Below are positions 52,694 to 62,547 of a stretch of DNA of 63,479 nucleotides, piece by piece. Under the pieces are notes generated by a model. That model searched no databases and was not told the origin of the DNA. It was given only the letters and a program-made list of their open reading frames with translations. The position numbers and the translations under genes are program-made. Origin of the DNA: Acidobacteriota bacterium (GTDB taxonomy: Bacteria; Acidobacteriota; Terriglobia; UBA7540); assembly GCA_003165315.1 (NCBI GenBank), contig PLSX01000051.1, positions 1 to 63,479 of the forward strand. Reading direction: 5' to 3'. The stretch's first letter is position 1. Each line of letters starts with the position of its first letter.

Positions 52694-54205
52694 TTGGCCA
52701 AGCAGAACTCGCCACGCATCTTTGTTAGTTTGGCCGCTCCTACGCTAAGTGCGTTGGAGGCCCTCGCCACCCATGTGGCAGGTGTGCCCGTTGGCTACGA
52801 ATTGCGCCTTGATCACCTTCAGGACTTCTCCCAATTGGAATCGCAGCTTCACCAGATGCTGGTGCGATTACATTCTCCCCAGACCATTGCCACCTGCCGG
52901 ATGACAGCCGCCGGAGGGAAGTTTAAGGGAACGCTGGCCGACCAGGCAGCCATTCTCTCTGCCGCGGTACGAGCAGGCTGCCAATGGATTGACATCGAAA
53001 TCGAATCACTGCAGAAAGGCAGCCAAGCGCTGCTCAAGGAACTTAAGCCGGCTAAGGTCATTGTTTCCTACCACGATTTTCAAAGGACACCTGCACTGGC
53101 GTCCATCTATCGCCGCATGGCGCGGCTGCCTGTACAAGCGGTGAAAATCGCGACCACGGCGAGGTACCTGAAAGACAATTTACAGCATCGCCGGCTCTTG
53201 AAGGCGCATGGGCGGGAAAATGTGGGGCTGGTGGCGTTGGCTATGGGGTCATCGGGAATCCCCTCGCGGCTGCTCTCCCTTTTGTGGGGATCAGAGTTCA
53301 CCTACGCATCGCCGCTCAACCATGCTCCTGCCGCGGCGGGGCAAGTTCCGGCGGAGGTCATGCGCTCAATCTACCGGGTTGAGCGCCTGGACAGCCGCAC
53401 TCATCTATACGGAGTGCTGGGTTCGCACGCATCTCTATCCCTCTCGCCGGCCATGCAGAATGCGGCTTTCCAGGCCAAGCACGTGAATGCCGTTTTCCTG
53501 CCTTGCCAAACCAGCAAGCTGGCGGATTTCCTGGCGTTCGCGCGCGGCGTGGAACTGCAAGGGTTTGCCATCACCATGCCCTTTAAGCGCTCCATCCTGA
53601 AGGCGCTTGATTGGGTAGACCCGTTGGCGCAGCGGATTGGCGCCTGTAATACCGTCGCTTTGCAGCACGGAAAGTGGTTGGGATGGAACACGGACGCCGC
53701 TGCCGTGGTGGAAGTCTTGACCAAGCGTTTGCGCCTTTCGGGGAGCCGCATCCTGATCATCGGCGCGGGTGGCGCGGCAAGGGCGGCAGCTTACGCCGTG
53801 CGGGCGGAAGGGGCCCAGGTGGTGATAGCCGCGCGGCGGGAAGCGACGGCGCGGGCACTCGCTCGCGGCGTTGGGGCGCAAGTGGTTCCTTGGGATAGCG
53901 AAGAAAGCCTGGAAGTTGACGCCGTCATCAACGCCACCCCGGTGGGGATGTACCCCCACGTTGACAATTTACCCTTCGACCTTGCGCGGCTGCGGGTGAG
54001 GGTAGTCTTCGATATGGTTTACTACCCCCTCGGTACCCGCTTCCTAAATGAAGCCCGGCGGCGCGGCCTGACTACAATTTCCGGCCTGGAGATGCTGGTG
54101 GCGCAAGGGGCGCGACAGTTTGAAATCTGGACGGGACTTTCCGCTCCCCGGGCGCTGATGGAACAAGCCGTCCGCGCCGCGCTGGGTCATGCGAGTGAAG
54201 GGTAG
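52694..54205 (+). CDS. aroDE: Bifunctional 3-dehydroquinate dehydratase / shikimate dehydrogenase
   Basis: This 503-residue fusion catalyses steps 3 and 4 of the shikimate pathway. Residues 1-225 are type I dehydroquinase, with 'VIVSYHDFQRT' (active-site His) and 'VQAVKIATTA' (Schiff-base Lys). Residues 235-503 are shikimate dehydrogenase, with 'GSHASLSLSPAMQNAAF' (substrate), 'ITMPFKRSI' (catalytic Lys), 'GAGGAARAAAYAV' (NADP) and 'NATPVGMYP'. The fusion is the plant-like order and is also found in some bacteria. The start is TTG at 52694, supported by GAGGA 7 bases upstream. trpE follows 188 bases downstream. Confidence 0.93.
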   Translation: MAKQNSPRIFVSLAAPTLSALEALATHVAGVPVGYELRLDHLQDFSQLESQLHQMLVRLHSPQTIATCRMTAAGGKFKGTLADQAAILSAAVRAGCQWIDIEIESLQKGSQALLKELKPAKVIVSYHDFQRTPALASIYRRMARLPVQAVKIATTARYLKDNLQHRRLLKAHGRENVGLVALAMGSSGIPSRLLSLLWGSEFTYASPLNHAPAAAGQVPAEVMRSIYRVERLDSRTHLYGVLGSHASLSLSPAMQNAAFQAKHVNAVFLPCQTSKLADFLAFARGVELQGFAITMPFKRSILKALDWVDPLAQRIGACNTVALQHGKWLGWNTDAAAVVEVLTKRLRLSGSRILIIGAGGAARAAAYAVRAEGAQVVIAARREATARALARGVGAQVVPWDSEESLEVDAVINATPVGMYPHVDNLPFDLARLRVRVVFDMVYYPLGTRFLNEARRRGLTTISGLEMLVAQGARQFEIWTGLSAPRALMEQAVRAALGHASEG

Positions 54206-54216
54206 ACGTTTAAGTA

Positions 54217-54386
54217 TAAAGGGTAAAGGATCAAGGCTGATGGCTGACCGCCAATATTCTGCCGTCTCGAAGTTTTCATCTACTGCAATTAAGGGATTAA
54301 ATCAACCGGAAGTGCTTGTCTTTTAGTCTTTAACAGTCTGCAATTACCTTTCATCCTTTACCCTTTAGCCTTTATCCTTTACCTTT
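54217..54386. repeat. Degenerate word repeats between aroDE and trpE
   Basis: The tract begins with variants of gggtaaaggatcaagg and ends with cctttaccctttagcctt, tatcctttacctttag. The two ends are roughly complementary words (ggataaagggtaaagg versus cctttaccctttatcc), so the tract could fold back on itself. The same words recur at 60945-60975 after fucI. Confidence 0.75.
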
Positions 54387-54392
54387 AGATTT

Positions 54393-55895
54393 ATGCCTGA
54401 CTCTTTTCCCACATTCACCGAGTTCAAGAAGCTCGCCCGCTTGGGCAATGTGGTTCCGGTCTATCGAACCATTGTGGCGGACCTGCTGAGCCCCGTTTCC
54501 GCGTTCCTTAACCTTTCCCCCCAACATGGACGCGAGCAAAATCTGCACTCGCACAGCTTTTTGCTTGAGAGCGTGGAGGGCGGCGAGAGGGTGGGCCGAT
54601 ACACATTCTTTGGAGTTGACCCTTTTCAGACTGTCTCATGCCGTGGTGACCACATCACCGTGCGGCGGGGGGCGCACCGCGAAGAGCACACGGGCAACGT
54701 ATTTGAATTCCTGCGCCAAGTGGGTGCGCGTTATCGATCGGTGGAGATTCCCGGCTTGCCCCCTTTTACTGCCGGCGCTGTGGGATACCTATCTTATGAG
54801 TCTGTGCGGATGCTGGAGCGTCTGCCCCCGCGCGTTCCCGCCGACGTTGATTTGGACGATGCTGTGTTCATGTACTTTTCCAACGTGTTGGCGTTTGACC
54901 ACGTTCAGCACCGCCTTTTCCTGATATCGAATGTGCTGACCGAAGAAGGGAAGGGAAGCCTCAAGTCAAAGTACGATGCCGCGTGCCGCCATCTGGATCA
55001 ATTGGAAAGCCGCTTAAGCCGCCCACTGAAGCTGCCACGGACGCGTAAACCGAATTGCCCTCTGCGGGTGCGTTCCAACATGACGCGCCCGCGCTATGAG
55101 GCCATGGTGGAGCGTTCCAAGGAATACATCCGCGCCGGTGATATTTTCCAGGTGGTCCTTTCGCAGCGCATGGAAGTTCCCGTGCGTGTTCCCGCCTTCG
55201 ATGTTTATCGAGCCTTGCGCGCCGTCAATCCCTCGCCCTATATGTATTTTCTGCGCATGGGTGAATCCACCGTGGTCGGCTCCTCGCCGGAAATGTTGGT
55301 GAAGGTGGCGGGCCGCAACGTGGAGTACAGGCCCATTGCCGGCACGCGCCCACGAGGGAAGTCCGAGGAAGAGGACAAACGCATGGAAGAGGAATTGCGC
55401 TCTGACACCAAAGAATGCGCAGAGCACATCATGCTGGTGGACCTGGGCCGCAATGATGTGGGCCGCGTCTCCGAGTTTTCTTCCGTACACCCCACCGAAG
55501 TTATGTTTGTGGAGCGCTATTCGCATGTCATGCACCTAGTCTCGCAAATCACCGGGAAGCTACGCCCCGATGCGGATACCTACGCTGCGCTTGCCGCTTG
55601 CTTTCCCGCCGGCACGCTGACAGGAGCGCCCAAGGTTCGCGCCATGGAGATCATTGACGAACTTGAACCCACCCGCCGCGGCCTTTACGGTGGCGCTGTC
55701 CTCTATCTCGACTTTTCCGGGAATCTTACCTCCTGCATCGTCATCCGAACCGTACTCATCAAAGATAAAACCGCCTATTTGCAAGCCGGCGCCGGCATCG
55801 TGGCTGACTCCGTTCCCGCCCGCGAATACGAGGAATGCCAGAACAAGGCAAAAGCCGTCCTCCGCGCCTTTGAACTCGCTGAAAAAGGGTTGTAG
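54393..55895 (+). CDS. trpE: Anthranilate synthase component I
   Basis: TrpE converts chorismate and ammonia (from TrpG) to anthranilate. The 500-residue protein contains 'HSFLLESVEGGERVGRYTFFG', whose LLES is the tryptophan feedback site that separates TrpE from PabB. It also has 'PIAGTRPRGKSEEED', 'LVDLGRNDVGRVSEF' and 'GTLTGAPKVRAMEIIDELEPTRRGLYGGA', the catalytic chorismate-binding motifs. trpG, trpD and the other trp genes are not next to it, so the amidotransferase partner is elsewhere. No trp leader or attenuator is seen. Confidence 0.96.
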   Translation: MPDSFPTFTEFKKLARLGNVVPVYRTIVADLLSPVSAFLNLSPQHGREQNLHSHSFLLESVEGGERVGRYTFFGVDPFQTVSCRGDHITVRRGAHREEHTGNVFEFLRQVGARYRSVEIPGLPPFTAGAVGYLSYESVRMLERLPPRVPADVDLDDAVFMYFSNVLAFDHVQHRLFLISNVLTEEGKGSLKSKYDAACRHLDQLESRLSRPLKLPRTRKPNCPLRVRSNMTRPRYEAMVERSKEYIRAGDIFQVVLSQRMEVPVRVPAFDVYRALRAVNPSPYMYFLRMGESTVVGSSPEMLVKVAGRNVEYRPIAGTRPRGKSEEEDKRMEEELRSDTKECAEHIMLVDLGRNDVGRVSEFSSVHPTEVMFVERYSHVMHLVSQITGKLRPDADTYAALAACFPAGTLTGAPKVRAMEIIDELEPTRRGLYGGAVLYLDFSGNLTSCIVIRTVLIKDKTAYLQAGAGIVADSVPAREYEECQNKAKAVLRAFELAEKGL

Positions 55896-56071
55896 CTCCG
55901 GATTTGCCCTTCCCCATACTGGGCAGACTCAAGGGTGCGGACGAGGCGCGCCCACGTGGCGGGGTGTGGTTACGCACCTCAGTGCTGTTTGCTTTTAAGG
56001 ACGGCCTGCCGGGGGAGTGGTATGATCACGGGCTTTATTCATTGATTGAATCAAATCTGGCGGAGGGTGGC

Positions 56072-58180
56072 GTGAGTTTACAATGCAAGAACCTGCAGTC
56101 AATCCTTTGCAGGGTCTATTTCATGGGACTGTTTGTCTCATTCCTTGTGGGCGTGCCAATTGTGGCCAACGCACAAATCCACGCGAAGCTGAGCGTCGAC
56201 CCCGGCACCACTCTTCACTCCATCAATCCGGGGATTTATGGGCAATTCATTGAGCACTTTGGCCGGGTGGTGAATGGCGGTGTTTGGGCGGAACTGCTGC
56301 GCAACCGGAAGTTCTATCCCGTTGACCCCGACCGCACCAACCTCGCAGATCCCTGGAAGCCTGAACACGACCGCAACGCGGTGAGTTACGTGATTGATCC
56401 GTCGATTTCGCTCGATGGGATTTCCTCGCAACGAGTCACGACTTTCGGGAACACTCATGCATGGAGAGGGATACACCAGACCGGTTTCGATCTCGTAGGC
56501 GGAAAGGAATACGTCGCCTATGCCTGGATTCTCTCGCGCCCAGGAGGAGGGAACGTATCGTTTCGGCTGGAATCGGCGGAGGGGGTGATTGCCGCCTATG
56601 CGGAAGTTCCTCTTACGGCAGCGGCAGGAGAGTGGAAAAGGTACGAAGTTCGCTTGACCCCCGGTCGCGACGTCCAGCCCGCGGTCTTTCACCTGGCATT
56701 TGACTCTACAGGGCAGAATTGGGTGGGGGCGGTTTCCCTGATGCCTGGCGATAACGTGCAAGGCTTCAGGCGGGATGTGCTGGGACTCGTGAAGGCCATG
56801 GGACCGCCCATCATCCGCTGGCCTGGCGGTGGCTATGCGGACTGCTACGATTGGCGCAAGGCCATTGGCCTGCGGGACCTGCGTCCCCCGGTGCCCATTC
56901 TGCCTTACGGCCAACCTTACGGTTACGATCATGGGATGGATCCCGGCGACTTTGGGACCGATGAGTTCCTGACCTTCTGCCGTTTGGCCGGAGCAGCCCC
57001 GTACGTCAACGTCAACTTCGGCTCCGGCACGCCGGAAATGGCGTCGGAGTGGGTGGAGTATTGCAACGGCCCGGCACAATCTGAGTGGGGTTCGCGCCGC
57101 GTTGGTAACGGTCACTTGGAACCGTACGGTGTCAAGAACTGGGCCATTGGCAATGAAATCTGGGGGAGCTTTGAAATTGGCGCGACAGCCGCAGAAGGTT
57201 ATGCCACCTATTTCCAGCCCATTGCCAAGGCCATGCGAGCGGTTGACACTTCCATCCAGATCACCGCCGTGGGGCAGATCCATGACTCCGATCCGACCGT
57301 GTGGAATGAGACGGTCCTGCAACAGGCAGGGCAGCAGATCGACCTGCTCTCCGTCCATCACTATTTCACCGGCTCCTTTGCTCCCGAATGGTGGCAGAAC
57401 AATCCACTTGAAGCTTATCAGGAGGTTGTGGCGGAGCCGACGATGGCGGAACGAAGGGCTCGCGAGGGGCTTGCCATTTTCGATCGCATTACGGGTAGCG
57501 GGAAGAAGATCCAACTTGCTTACGATGAGTGGAGCGAATGGGCGTGGCAGATGCCCGCCCCACAGGATTCGCCGGACCGCTCCGGGCAGAACAAATTCAT
57601 CGACCTGTTGGGATCGACGGGACTGGATGAAAATCAAACCTGGCGCGATGCGATGTTCAACGCGCGCATGCTTCAAATGTTTATGCGCCTGGGTGACCGC
57701 ATTCCGTTTGCAATTCGTACCCACATGGTGAACAGCATAGGCGCCATCCGCGCTGACAGCACGCGTTCCTACCTCACCGCTCCGGGAAAAGTGATGCAGC
57801 TTTATCGCTGGCACTCTGGTTCCAGACTGGTGAAAAGCGAGCAGGAGGCCCCGGAATTCGATGTTCCGGCGCAAGGTTGGAAGGGAGTCTCTTACCTGGA
57901 CTCGAATGCCACACTCTCCGAGGACGGCAAAATACTTTACCTGCACCTCGTCAATTTGCATGCCCGGCAACCCCTGGACGTCGAGATCGATCTTGCGCAT
58001 TTCCCCCAAAGCCGTGATGGGGACCTTTACCAGATCGCGCCAGACGATTTCATGTCCGTAAATGATTTTGGGGTTACGAACGTGGACCTTGTGCACCAGG
58101 TGGAAAAGGGATTGGGACCCCATTTCACCCTTCGTCTCCCCGCGCACTCGGTCTCCGTCCTGGAACTCCCCTTGAAGTAA
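56072..58180 (+). CDS. Secreted alpha-L-arabinofuranosidase, GH51 family
   Basis: GH51 enzymes release arabinose from arabinoxylan and arabinan with retention. The 702-residue protein has a signal peptide ('FMGLFVSFLVGVPIVANAQ'), an N-terminal carbohydrate-binding-like region (about 55-230) and the TIM barrel. The acid/base Glu lies in 'WAIGNEIWGSF' (near 361) and the nucleophile in 'LAYDEWSEWAW' (near 486). 'GIYGQFIEHFGRVVNGGVWAELLRNRKF' is the standard GH51 opening. The GTG at 56072 follows GGAGGG by 5 bases; an ATG at 56123 would give a shorter signal peptide. The next genes include an L-fucose isomerase, suggesting sugar use. Confidence 0.92.
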   Translation: MSLQCKNLQSILCRVYFMGLFVSFLVGVPIVANAQIHAKLSVDPGTTLHSINPGIYGQFIEHFGRVVNGGVWAELLRNRKFYPVDPDRTNLADPWKPEHDRNAVSYVIDPSISLDGISSQRVTTFGNTHAWRGIHQTGFDLVGGKEYVAYAWILSRPGGGNVSFRLESAEGVIAAYAEVPLTAAAGEWKRYEVRLTPGRDVQPAVFHLAFDSTGQNWVGAVSLMPGDNVQGFRRDVLGLVKAMGPPIIRWPGGGYADCYDWRKAIGLRDLRPPVPILPYGQPYGYDHGMDPGDFGTDEFLTFCRLAGAAPYVNVNFGSGTPEMASEWVEYCNGPAQSEWGSRRVGNGHLEPYGVKNWAIGNEIWGSFEIGATAAEGYATYFQPIAKAMRAVDTSIQITAVGQIHDSDPTVWNETVLQQAGQQIDLLSVHHYFTGSFAPEWWQNNPLEAYQEVVAEPTMAERRAREGLAIFDRITGSGKKIQLAYDEWSEWAWQMPAPQDSPDRSGQNKFIDLLGSTGLDENQTWRDAMFNARMLQMFMRLGDRIPFAIRTHMVNSIGAIRADSTRSYLTAPGKVMQLYRWHSGSRLVKSEQEAPEFDVPAQGWKGVSYLDSNATLSEDGKILYLHLVNLHARQPLDVEIDLAHFPQSRDGDLYQIAPDDFMSVNDFGVTNVDLVHQVEKGLGPHFTLRLPAHSVSVLELPLK

Positions 58181-58342
58181 ATGGCTCCCAAGGCAAGTGC
58201 CCGTTCTAACCGGAGGTAGGGCTGAGCTGTCGTGAAGAGGCATCAATCATCGATATTCCCCATGGCGTCATAGCTTATCGTGGCGTCTTTTCTTCCATTT
58301 TCGAGATTGACTTAAGTTTCGCTCTCCAGTGAGATTACGCTT

Positions 58343-59017
58343 GTGAAACCCTTGGAACTACTCGGCGAGACCATCACACCTGACGGCACCGATATGAAGT
58401 TGGTCCGGCAGGACACCGAGTACATCATCCTGGCGAATGGCAAGAGTCTGATGTCGAGCCGCATGCACGGTTCGGAGGAGGCTCTGGCAACCTATGGGTG
58501 CCGTCGTGCGCTATCACAGGAGCAGCCTTCGGTCCTAATTGGCGGACTCGGAATGGGCTTTACGCTGCGCGCGACGCTCGATCTTCTTCCCCCGAACTCA
58601 CGAGTTGTGGTTGCTGAGCTTTTGCCGGCAGTGGTGGAGTGGAACCGGGGGCCGCTCGGTCCTCTCGCAGGGAATCCCCTGAAGGATAAGCGTGTCCGGG
58701 TTGAGGTCGGTGACGTCAAACTAGCGCTCACTTCGGGCCGCGATAGGTTCGATGCTGTGTTGCTCGACGTGGACAACGGCCCTCGCGCGTTTTCCTCCAC
58801 GGCCAACTCCGGGCTCTACAATGACGGGGGGCTTGCCACCGCTCACGCCGCACTCAAGATGGACGGGGTGTTGGCCGTCTGGTCCGCCTGGGATGATCGA
58901 AAATTTGAACAGCGCCTGCGTTATTGCGGGTTCACCGTCCAGGTGGAGCGTGTCCGCGCCCGCCTGAAGAAGGGCGGCCCACGTCACACGATCTTTCTGG
59001 GTTACAAGAAACGATGA
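58343..59017 (+). CDS. Spermidine-synthase-like methyltransferase-fold protein
   Basis: The 224-residue protein has a SAM-binding Rossmann motif 'VLIGGLGMGFTLRATLDLL' (about 64-82), 'VVVAELLPAVVEWNRGPLGPLAG' and 'FDAVLLDVDNGP', as in the spermidine synthase family. The N-terminal strand domain is shortened and the usual polyamine-synthase catalytic Asp pattern is altered, so it may act on another substrate or none. The GTG start at 58343 has only a weak ribosome site. Confidence 0.82.
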   Translation: MKPLELLGETITPDGTDMKLVRQDTEYIILANGKSLMSSRMHGSEEALATYGCRRALSQEQPSVLIGGLGMGFTLRATLDLLPPNSRVVVAELLPAVVEWNRGPLGPLAGNPLKDKRVRVEVGDVKLALTSGRDRFDAVLLDVDNGPRAFSSTANSGLYNDGGLATAHAALKMDGVLAVWSAWDDRKFEQRLRYCGFTVQVERVRARLKKGGPRHTIFLGYKKR

Positions 59018-59116
59018 GAAACCCATGTCCACGGCTTTCTTCTCCAAAAAATCAGGGCAGGCGCAAAATTCCGTCTTTAGCGTTACAATTGGGCTCCCAT
59101 AGGAGGGGATACGATC

Positions 59117-60937
59117 ATGGCTATCATTCAAGATCATAAGTTGAACGGGCCGCAGAAGCGATTGCGCGGGGCATTGCCCAAGATTGGTATTCGCCCCGCG
59201 ATTGACGGTCGCCGCAAAGGGGTGCGGGAATCTCTGGAAGTGCAAACGATGGGTTTGGCAAAAGCCGCGGCGGATTTGCTGACCAAGAATTTGCGTCATC
59301 CCAACGGCTTGCCGGTGGAATGCGTGATTGCGGACACCTGCATCGGGGGAGTTGCCGAGGCGGCCGATTGTGCGGACAAGTTCGCGCACGCGGGCGTGGG
59401 CGTTTCGCTGACGGTATCGCCTTGTTGGTGCTATGGCTCCGAGACGATGGACATGGACCCGCTGATTCCTAAGGCGGTGTGGGGCTTTAACGGCACCGAG
59501 CGCCCGGGCGCGGTATATCTGGCTGCGGTGCTGGCCGGGCACAACCAAAAAGGGCTGCCGGCATTCGGCATTTACGGCCAGGATGTTCAGGATGCCACCG
59601 ACAAGGAAATCCCCGGCGACGTTCAGGAGAAGCTCTTGCAGTTTGCCAAGGCAGGCCTGGCCGTGGCGGAGATGCGAGGCAAGTCCTATCTGTCGTTGGG
59701 CTCCGTCTCCATGGGCATTGCCGGTTCCATGGTGAATTCCGATTTCTTCCAGAACTACCTGGGCATGCGCAATGAGTACGTGGACATGTCCGAGTTCGTG
59801 CGTCGCATCGATGAGAAGATCTACGATCCTGAGGAATTCAACCGTGCGCTTGCCTGGGTTAAGGCGCATTGCCCCGAGGGTAAGGATTGGAATCCCCCCG
59901 CCCAGCAAAAGTCCCGCGCGCAAAAGGACGCCGACTGGGAGACGTCGGTCAAAATGGCCATCATCGGGCGCGATTTGATGGTGGGCAATCCGCGTCTCGC
60001 AGAACTGGGTTATGCGGAAGAGGCCATGGGCCGTAACGCCATCGCCGGGGGCTTTCAGGGGCAGCGCCAGTGGACCGACCATTTTCCCAATGGCGACTTT
60101 ATGGAAGCGATCCTGAATACCTCATTTGACTGGAACGGCATCCGTGAGCCATTTGTCTTCGCCACGGAAAACGACGCGCTCAACGGGGCCACCATGCTCT
60201 TTGGCCACCTGCTGACAGACACGGCGCAGATCTTTGCGGATGTCCGCACGTACTGGAGTCCGGCAGCGGTGAAGCGCGTATCAGGTCACAAGCTGACGGG
60301 GAAGGCGAGCGGCGGGATTCTCCATTTGATCAATTCCGGCGCGGCTACGTTGGATGCCACAGGACGCCTGACGAAGGCCGGCAAATCCGTGATGAAGCCC
60401 TTCTGGGAAGTGACTCCGGAAGATGTGGAGGCGTGCCTGGAAGCCACCCAGTGGGCGCCGGCGTCTCTGGAATACTTCCGCGGCGGGGGATACTCCTCGC
60501 AGTTCCTTACCTGCTGCGAATTCCCCGTCACCATGGCACGCATCAACTTGATCGCGGGCCTGGGGCCGGTCCTGCAACTGGCGGAAGGATATACGGTGTC
60601 TTTGCCGCCGAAAGTCAATAATGTTCTCGACGAGCGGACGAATCCCACCTGGCCCACCACGTGGTTTGCGCCGCTGCTGACCGGCAAGGGGCCTTTCCGC
60701 GACGTCTATTCCGTGATGAACAATTGGGGGGCCAACCACGGCGCCATCTGCTATGGGCATGTGGGCGACAAGCTGATCAGCCTTGCTTCCATGCTGCGCA
60801 TTCCTGTGTGCATGCACAATGTCGGCGAGGAGCGAATCTTCCGGCCCAGTGCCTGGACCCACTTCGGCACACACGATCCCGAGGGCGCCGATTACCGCGC
60901 CTGCGCCACCTACGGCCCGGTGTACGGAAGGAAATAG
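59117..60937 (+). CDS. fucI: L-fucose isomerase
   Basis: FucI interconverts L-fucose and L-fuculose (and D-arabinose/D-ribulose) using manganese. The 606-residue length matches the family. Motifs include '[21 protein letters not shown]', '[12 protein letters not shown]'-like '[12 protein letters not shown]', '[23 protein letters not shown]', '[20 protein letters not shown]' and '[16 protein letters not shown]'. These hold the metal-binding Glu, Asp and His of the active site. TAGGAGGGG before the ATG is a strong ribosome site. No fucK or fucA is nearby. Confidence 0.95.
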   Translation: MAIIQDHKLNGPQKRLRGALPKIGIRPAIDGRRKGVRESLEVQTMGLAKAAADLLTKNLRHPNGLPVECVIADTCIGGVAEAADCADKFAHAGVGVSLTVSPCWCYGSETMDMDPLIPKAVWGFNGTERPGAVYLAAVLAGHNQKGLPAFGIYGQDVQDATDKEIPGDVQEKLLQFAKAGLAVAEMRGKSYLSLGSVSMGIAGSMVNSDFFQNYLGMRNEYVDMSEFVRRIDEKIYDPEEFNRALAWVKAHCPEGKDWNPPAQQKSRAQKDADWETSVKMAIIGRDLMVGNPRLAELGYAEEAMGRNAIAGGFQGQRQWTDHFPNGDFMEAILNTSFDWNGIREPFVFATENDALNGATMLFGHLLTDTAQIFADVRTYWSPAAVKRVSGHKLTGKASGGILHLINSGAATLDATGRLTKAGKSVMKPFWEVTPEDVEACLEATQWAPASLEYFRGGGYSSQFLTCCEFPVTMARINLIAGLGPVLQLAEGYTVSLPPKVNNVLDERTNPTWPTTWFAPLLTGKGPFRDVYSVMNNWGANHGAICYGHVGDKLISLASMLRIPVCMHNVGEERIFRPSAWTHFGTHDPEGADYRACATYGPVYGRK

Positions 60938-61332
60938 GAAAGCCTGAAGGGTAAAGGATAAAGGGTAAAAGGGCAGAGTGACGCTTGATCGGCGTTACTC
61001 TGCGCCTGCTCTTGGGGCATACCACAGAGAATGAACCACACCACAAATATCTCCTTTATTTTCAATAATTTATTGGCCTTTTCAGTTTTTAGGGTAACCC
61101 CTTTGTTTTCATCAACTAATGGGGAGCACCTTTTCTGGCCCTGTTTTTTCAATAAACTATGAGGAGCAACCTTCATTTTTAACATCTTTTGGCGTGGGTG
61201 TATTTCGAGGCCGATTTAATGATTTGGGGAGGGAGTTTGCGTGCTTGGCGGAATTTCGCCTGGTCTTCATCGCATGTCTAGGCTATCAATTTTGGCCCTA
61301 TTTGTAAAGGATCGAAGTGTCTGCATCCTTTC
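60938..61332. other. Intergenic region with third repeat cluster
   Basis: Immediately after fucI is a ggtaaaggataaagggtaaa tract (about 60948-60971) matching the words before trpE. At 61040-61200 lies a cluster of TTTTC-AT-rich repeats. No gene is seen; the short frames are repeat translations. Confidence 0.6.
61040..61200. repeat. Cluster of short interspersed repeats related to those at 31.2 kb
   Basis: Successive units read CTCCTTTATTTTCAATAATT, TAACCCCTTTGTTTTCATCA (61096-61115), CCCTGTTTTTTCAATAAACT and TTCATTTTTAACATCTTTTG. Units 2 and 3 are followed by nGGGGAGCA or GAGGAGCA. The shared word CTTTGTTTTCATCAAC is identical to the cluster at 31193-31208. Confidence 0.7.
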
Positions 61333-62547
61333 CTATTGGCTGCCGTCACCATGCACGACCCGCTGTTTGGTCCAGTTTCCTGGCATGGTGGCGTTGGGAT
61401 TCGCAGTCGGGTCGCTGGTCTGATAGCTGTGCTGGCCCGAGCTGTCGACCCACGTATACGAGTATGCACTCGAGACCTTGCTGAGCTGCCCTGTTCCCGG
61501 ATCCCTCACGGTTTGCTGGTTCAGCGCATAATCCACCCAATCGGAGGCCGACGTCGATCGAGCATTCATACTTGCTCGCGCCCGGGCCATGGAGAGGTCC
61601 GTCCCGTGCTGCATGTTCGCCAGGAATTCGTTATGCATCCGGAGTTGCGTGGCCTGGTTCTGTTGAAACTGCTGTTGCTGAAGCTGAAATTGCGCCTGGA
61701 AGGCCCGGTTTTGCGCGTCTCCCCACTGCTGGATTCGTACCCCCCTGGCATAATCCCACTGCGAGTTCATATGCCCGGCCATTCCCGGGCGGTTCCAGAC
61801 GCTAGTGACCGCTTCGAACTGGTCCTCCGGAGCCACTGTGTACTTTATCCCTGGATCGCATTTGTAAACCGCCGACGGGGGACCGCCCGGCTGATAAGGC
61901 CCCGGCCTCCTACCCGGGTAATCGGTCTCCGTGCAATCCACTTCCCCGCCCAGCAGCCCTTTCATCTTGAACGTGCCATTCTGAAAGCGCACGGTAGCCG
62001 CAGCCAATTCCGCCGTGTTCCTCACCACGAAGAATTGAAAATTATGGTCCCTGGCCTGCGCGGCCCTGCTCGCGGCTGCACTCTTTTCCGGCGGAATAGG
62101 TACGCCTTCGACGTATTCCACTTTCAGCAATGCCGCCAGGTTTTGCAGAAACGTCTCCCCGCTCATGGGGCCCTGGAGGTGTACGCAGGTTCGGGGCACA
62201 TCCTGAAGATGCGGTCCGGTTCCCCAGGCCCAGCAGAATTGCGGGAGCCGTTCCACCATGCTCAGTCCATCCGGACTCGTCGCCCGCCACACAAAATACG
62301 GGATGGCAGGAATCGGGCCCGTCTCCACCAGCCTCCCCCTGAAGTGCCAGTCCTCGGGAATCGTTACCGCCACTGCCTGCATGTTATCCATGATCGGGTC
62401 GGTGATGTACTCCACCCGCGTACCCGCTGGTGAAGGCGTGTCCGCATCGCTCTGAGGGCCCGCGGCCGGCGTCTGCCGCACTCCTTGACTGGCAAGGAAG
62501 CTCAATCCAACGAGAATGGCTGCCAGTGCACCCTTGGTTGTCATCAT
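61333..62547 (-). CDS. Secreted protein with Gln-rich segment, unknown
   Basis: The 404-residue protein has a signal peptide (MMTTKGALAAILVGLSFLASQG). The first half (about 45-230) has alternating hydrophobic strands and four cysteines; the second half has a Gln-rich stretch ('FQAQFQLQQQQFQQNQATQL', about 300-320) and a Ser/Tyr-rich C-terminus ending in 'TWVDSSGQHSYQTSDPTANP'. GAGG lies 6 bases before the ATG. I do not recognise the family; similar Gln-rich secreted proteins of unknown role occur in soil bacteria. Confidence 0.75.
   Translation of the reverse strand: MMTTKGALAAILVGLSFLASQGVRQTPAAGPQSDADTPSPAGTRVEYITDPIMDNMQAVAVTIPEDWHFRGRLVETGPIPAIPYFVWRATSPDGLSMVERLPQFCWAWGTGPHLQDVPRTCVHLQGPMSGETFLQNLAALLKVEYVEGVPIPPEKSAAASRAAQARDHNFQFFVVRNTAELAAATVRFQNGTFKMKGLLGGEVDCTETDYPGRRPGPYQPGGPPSAVYKCDPGIKYTVAPEDQFEAVTSVWNRPGMAGHMNSQWDYARGVRIQQWGDAQNRAFQAQFQLQQQQFQQNQATQLRMHNEFLANMQHGTDLSMARARASMNARSTSASDWVDYALNQQTVRDPGTGQLSKVSSAYSYTWVDSSGQHSYQTSDPTANPNATMPGNWTKQRVVHGDGSQ

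Noticed and set aside
56138..58246. 702-codon minus-strand open frame opposite the GH51 gene
   Set aside because: It mirrors the GH51 coding sequence, has no ribosome site and no recognisable domain; it is a high-GC antisense shadow.
58721..60082. 453-codon minus-strand open frame opposite fucI
   Set aside because: It is the antisense of fucI and the spermidine-synthase-like gene, without motifs or a start signal.
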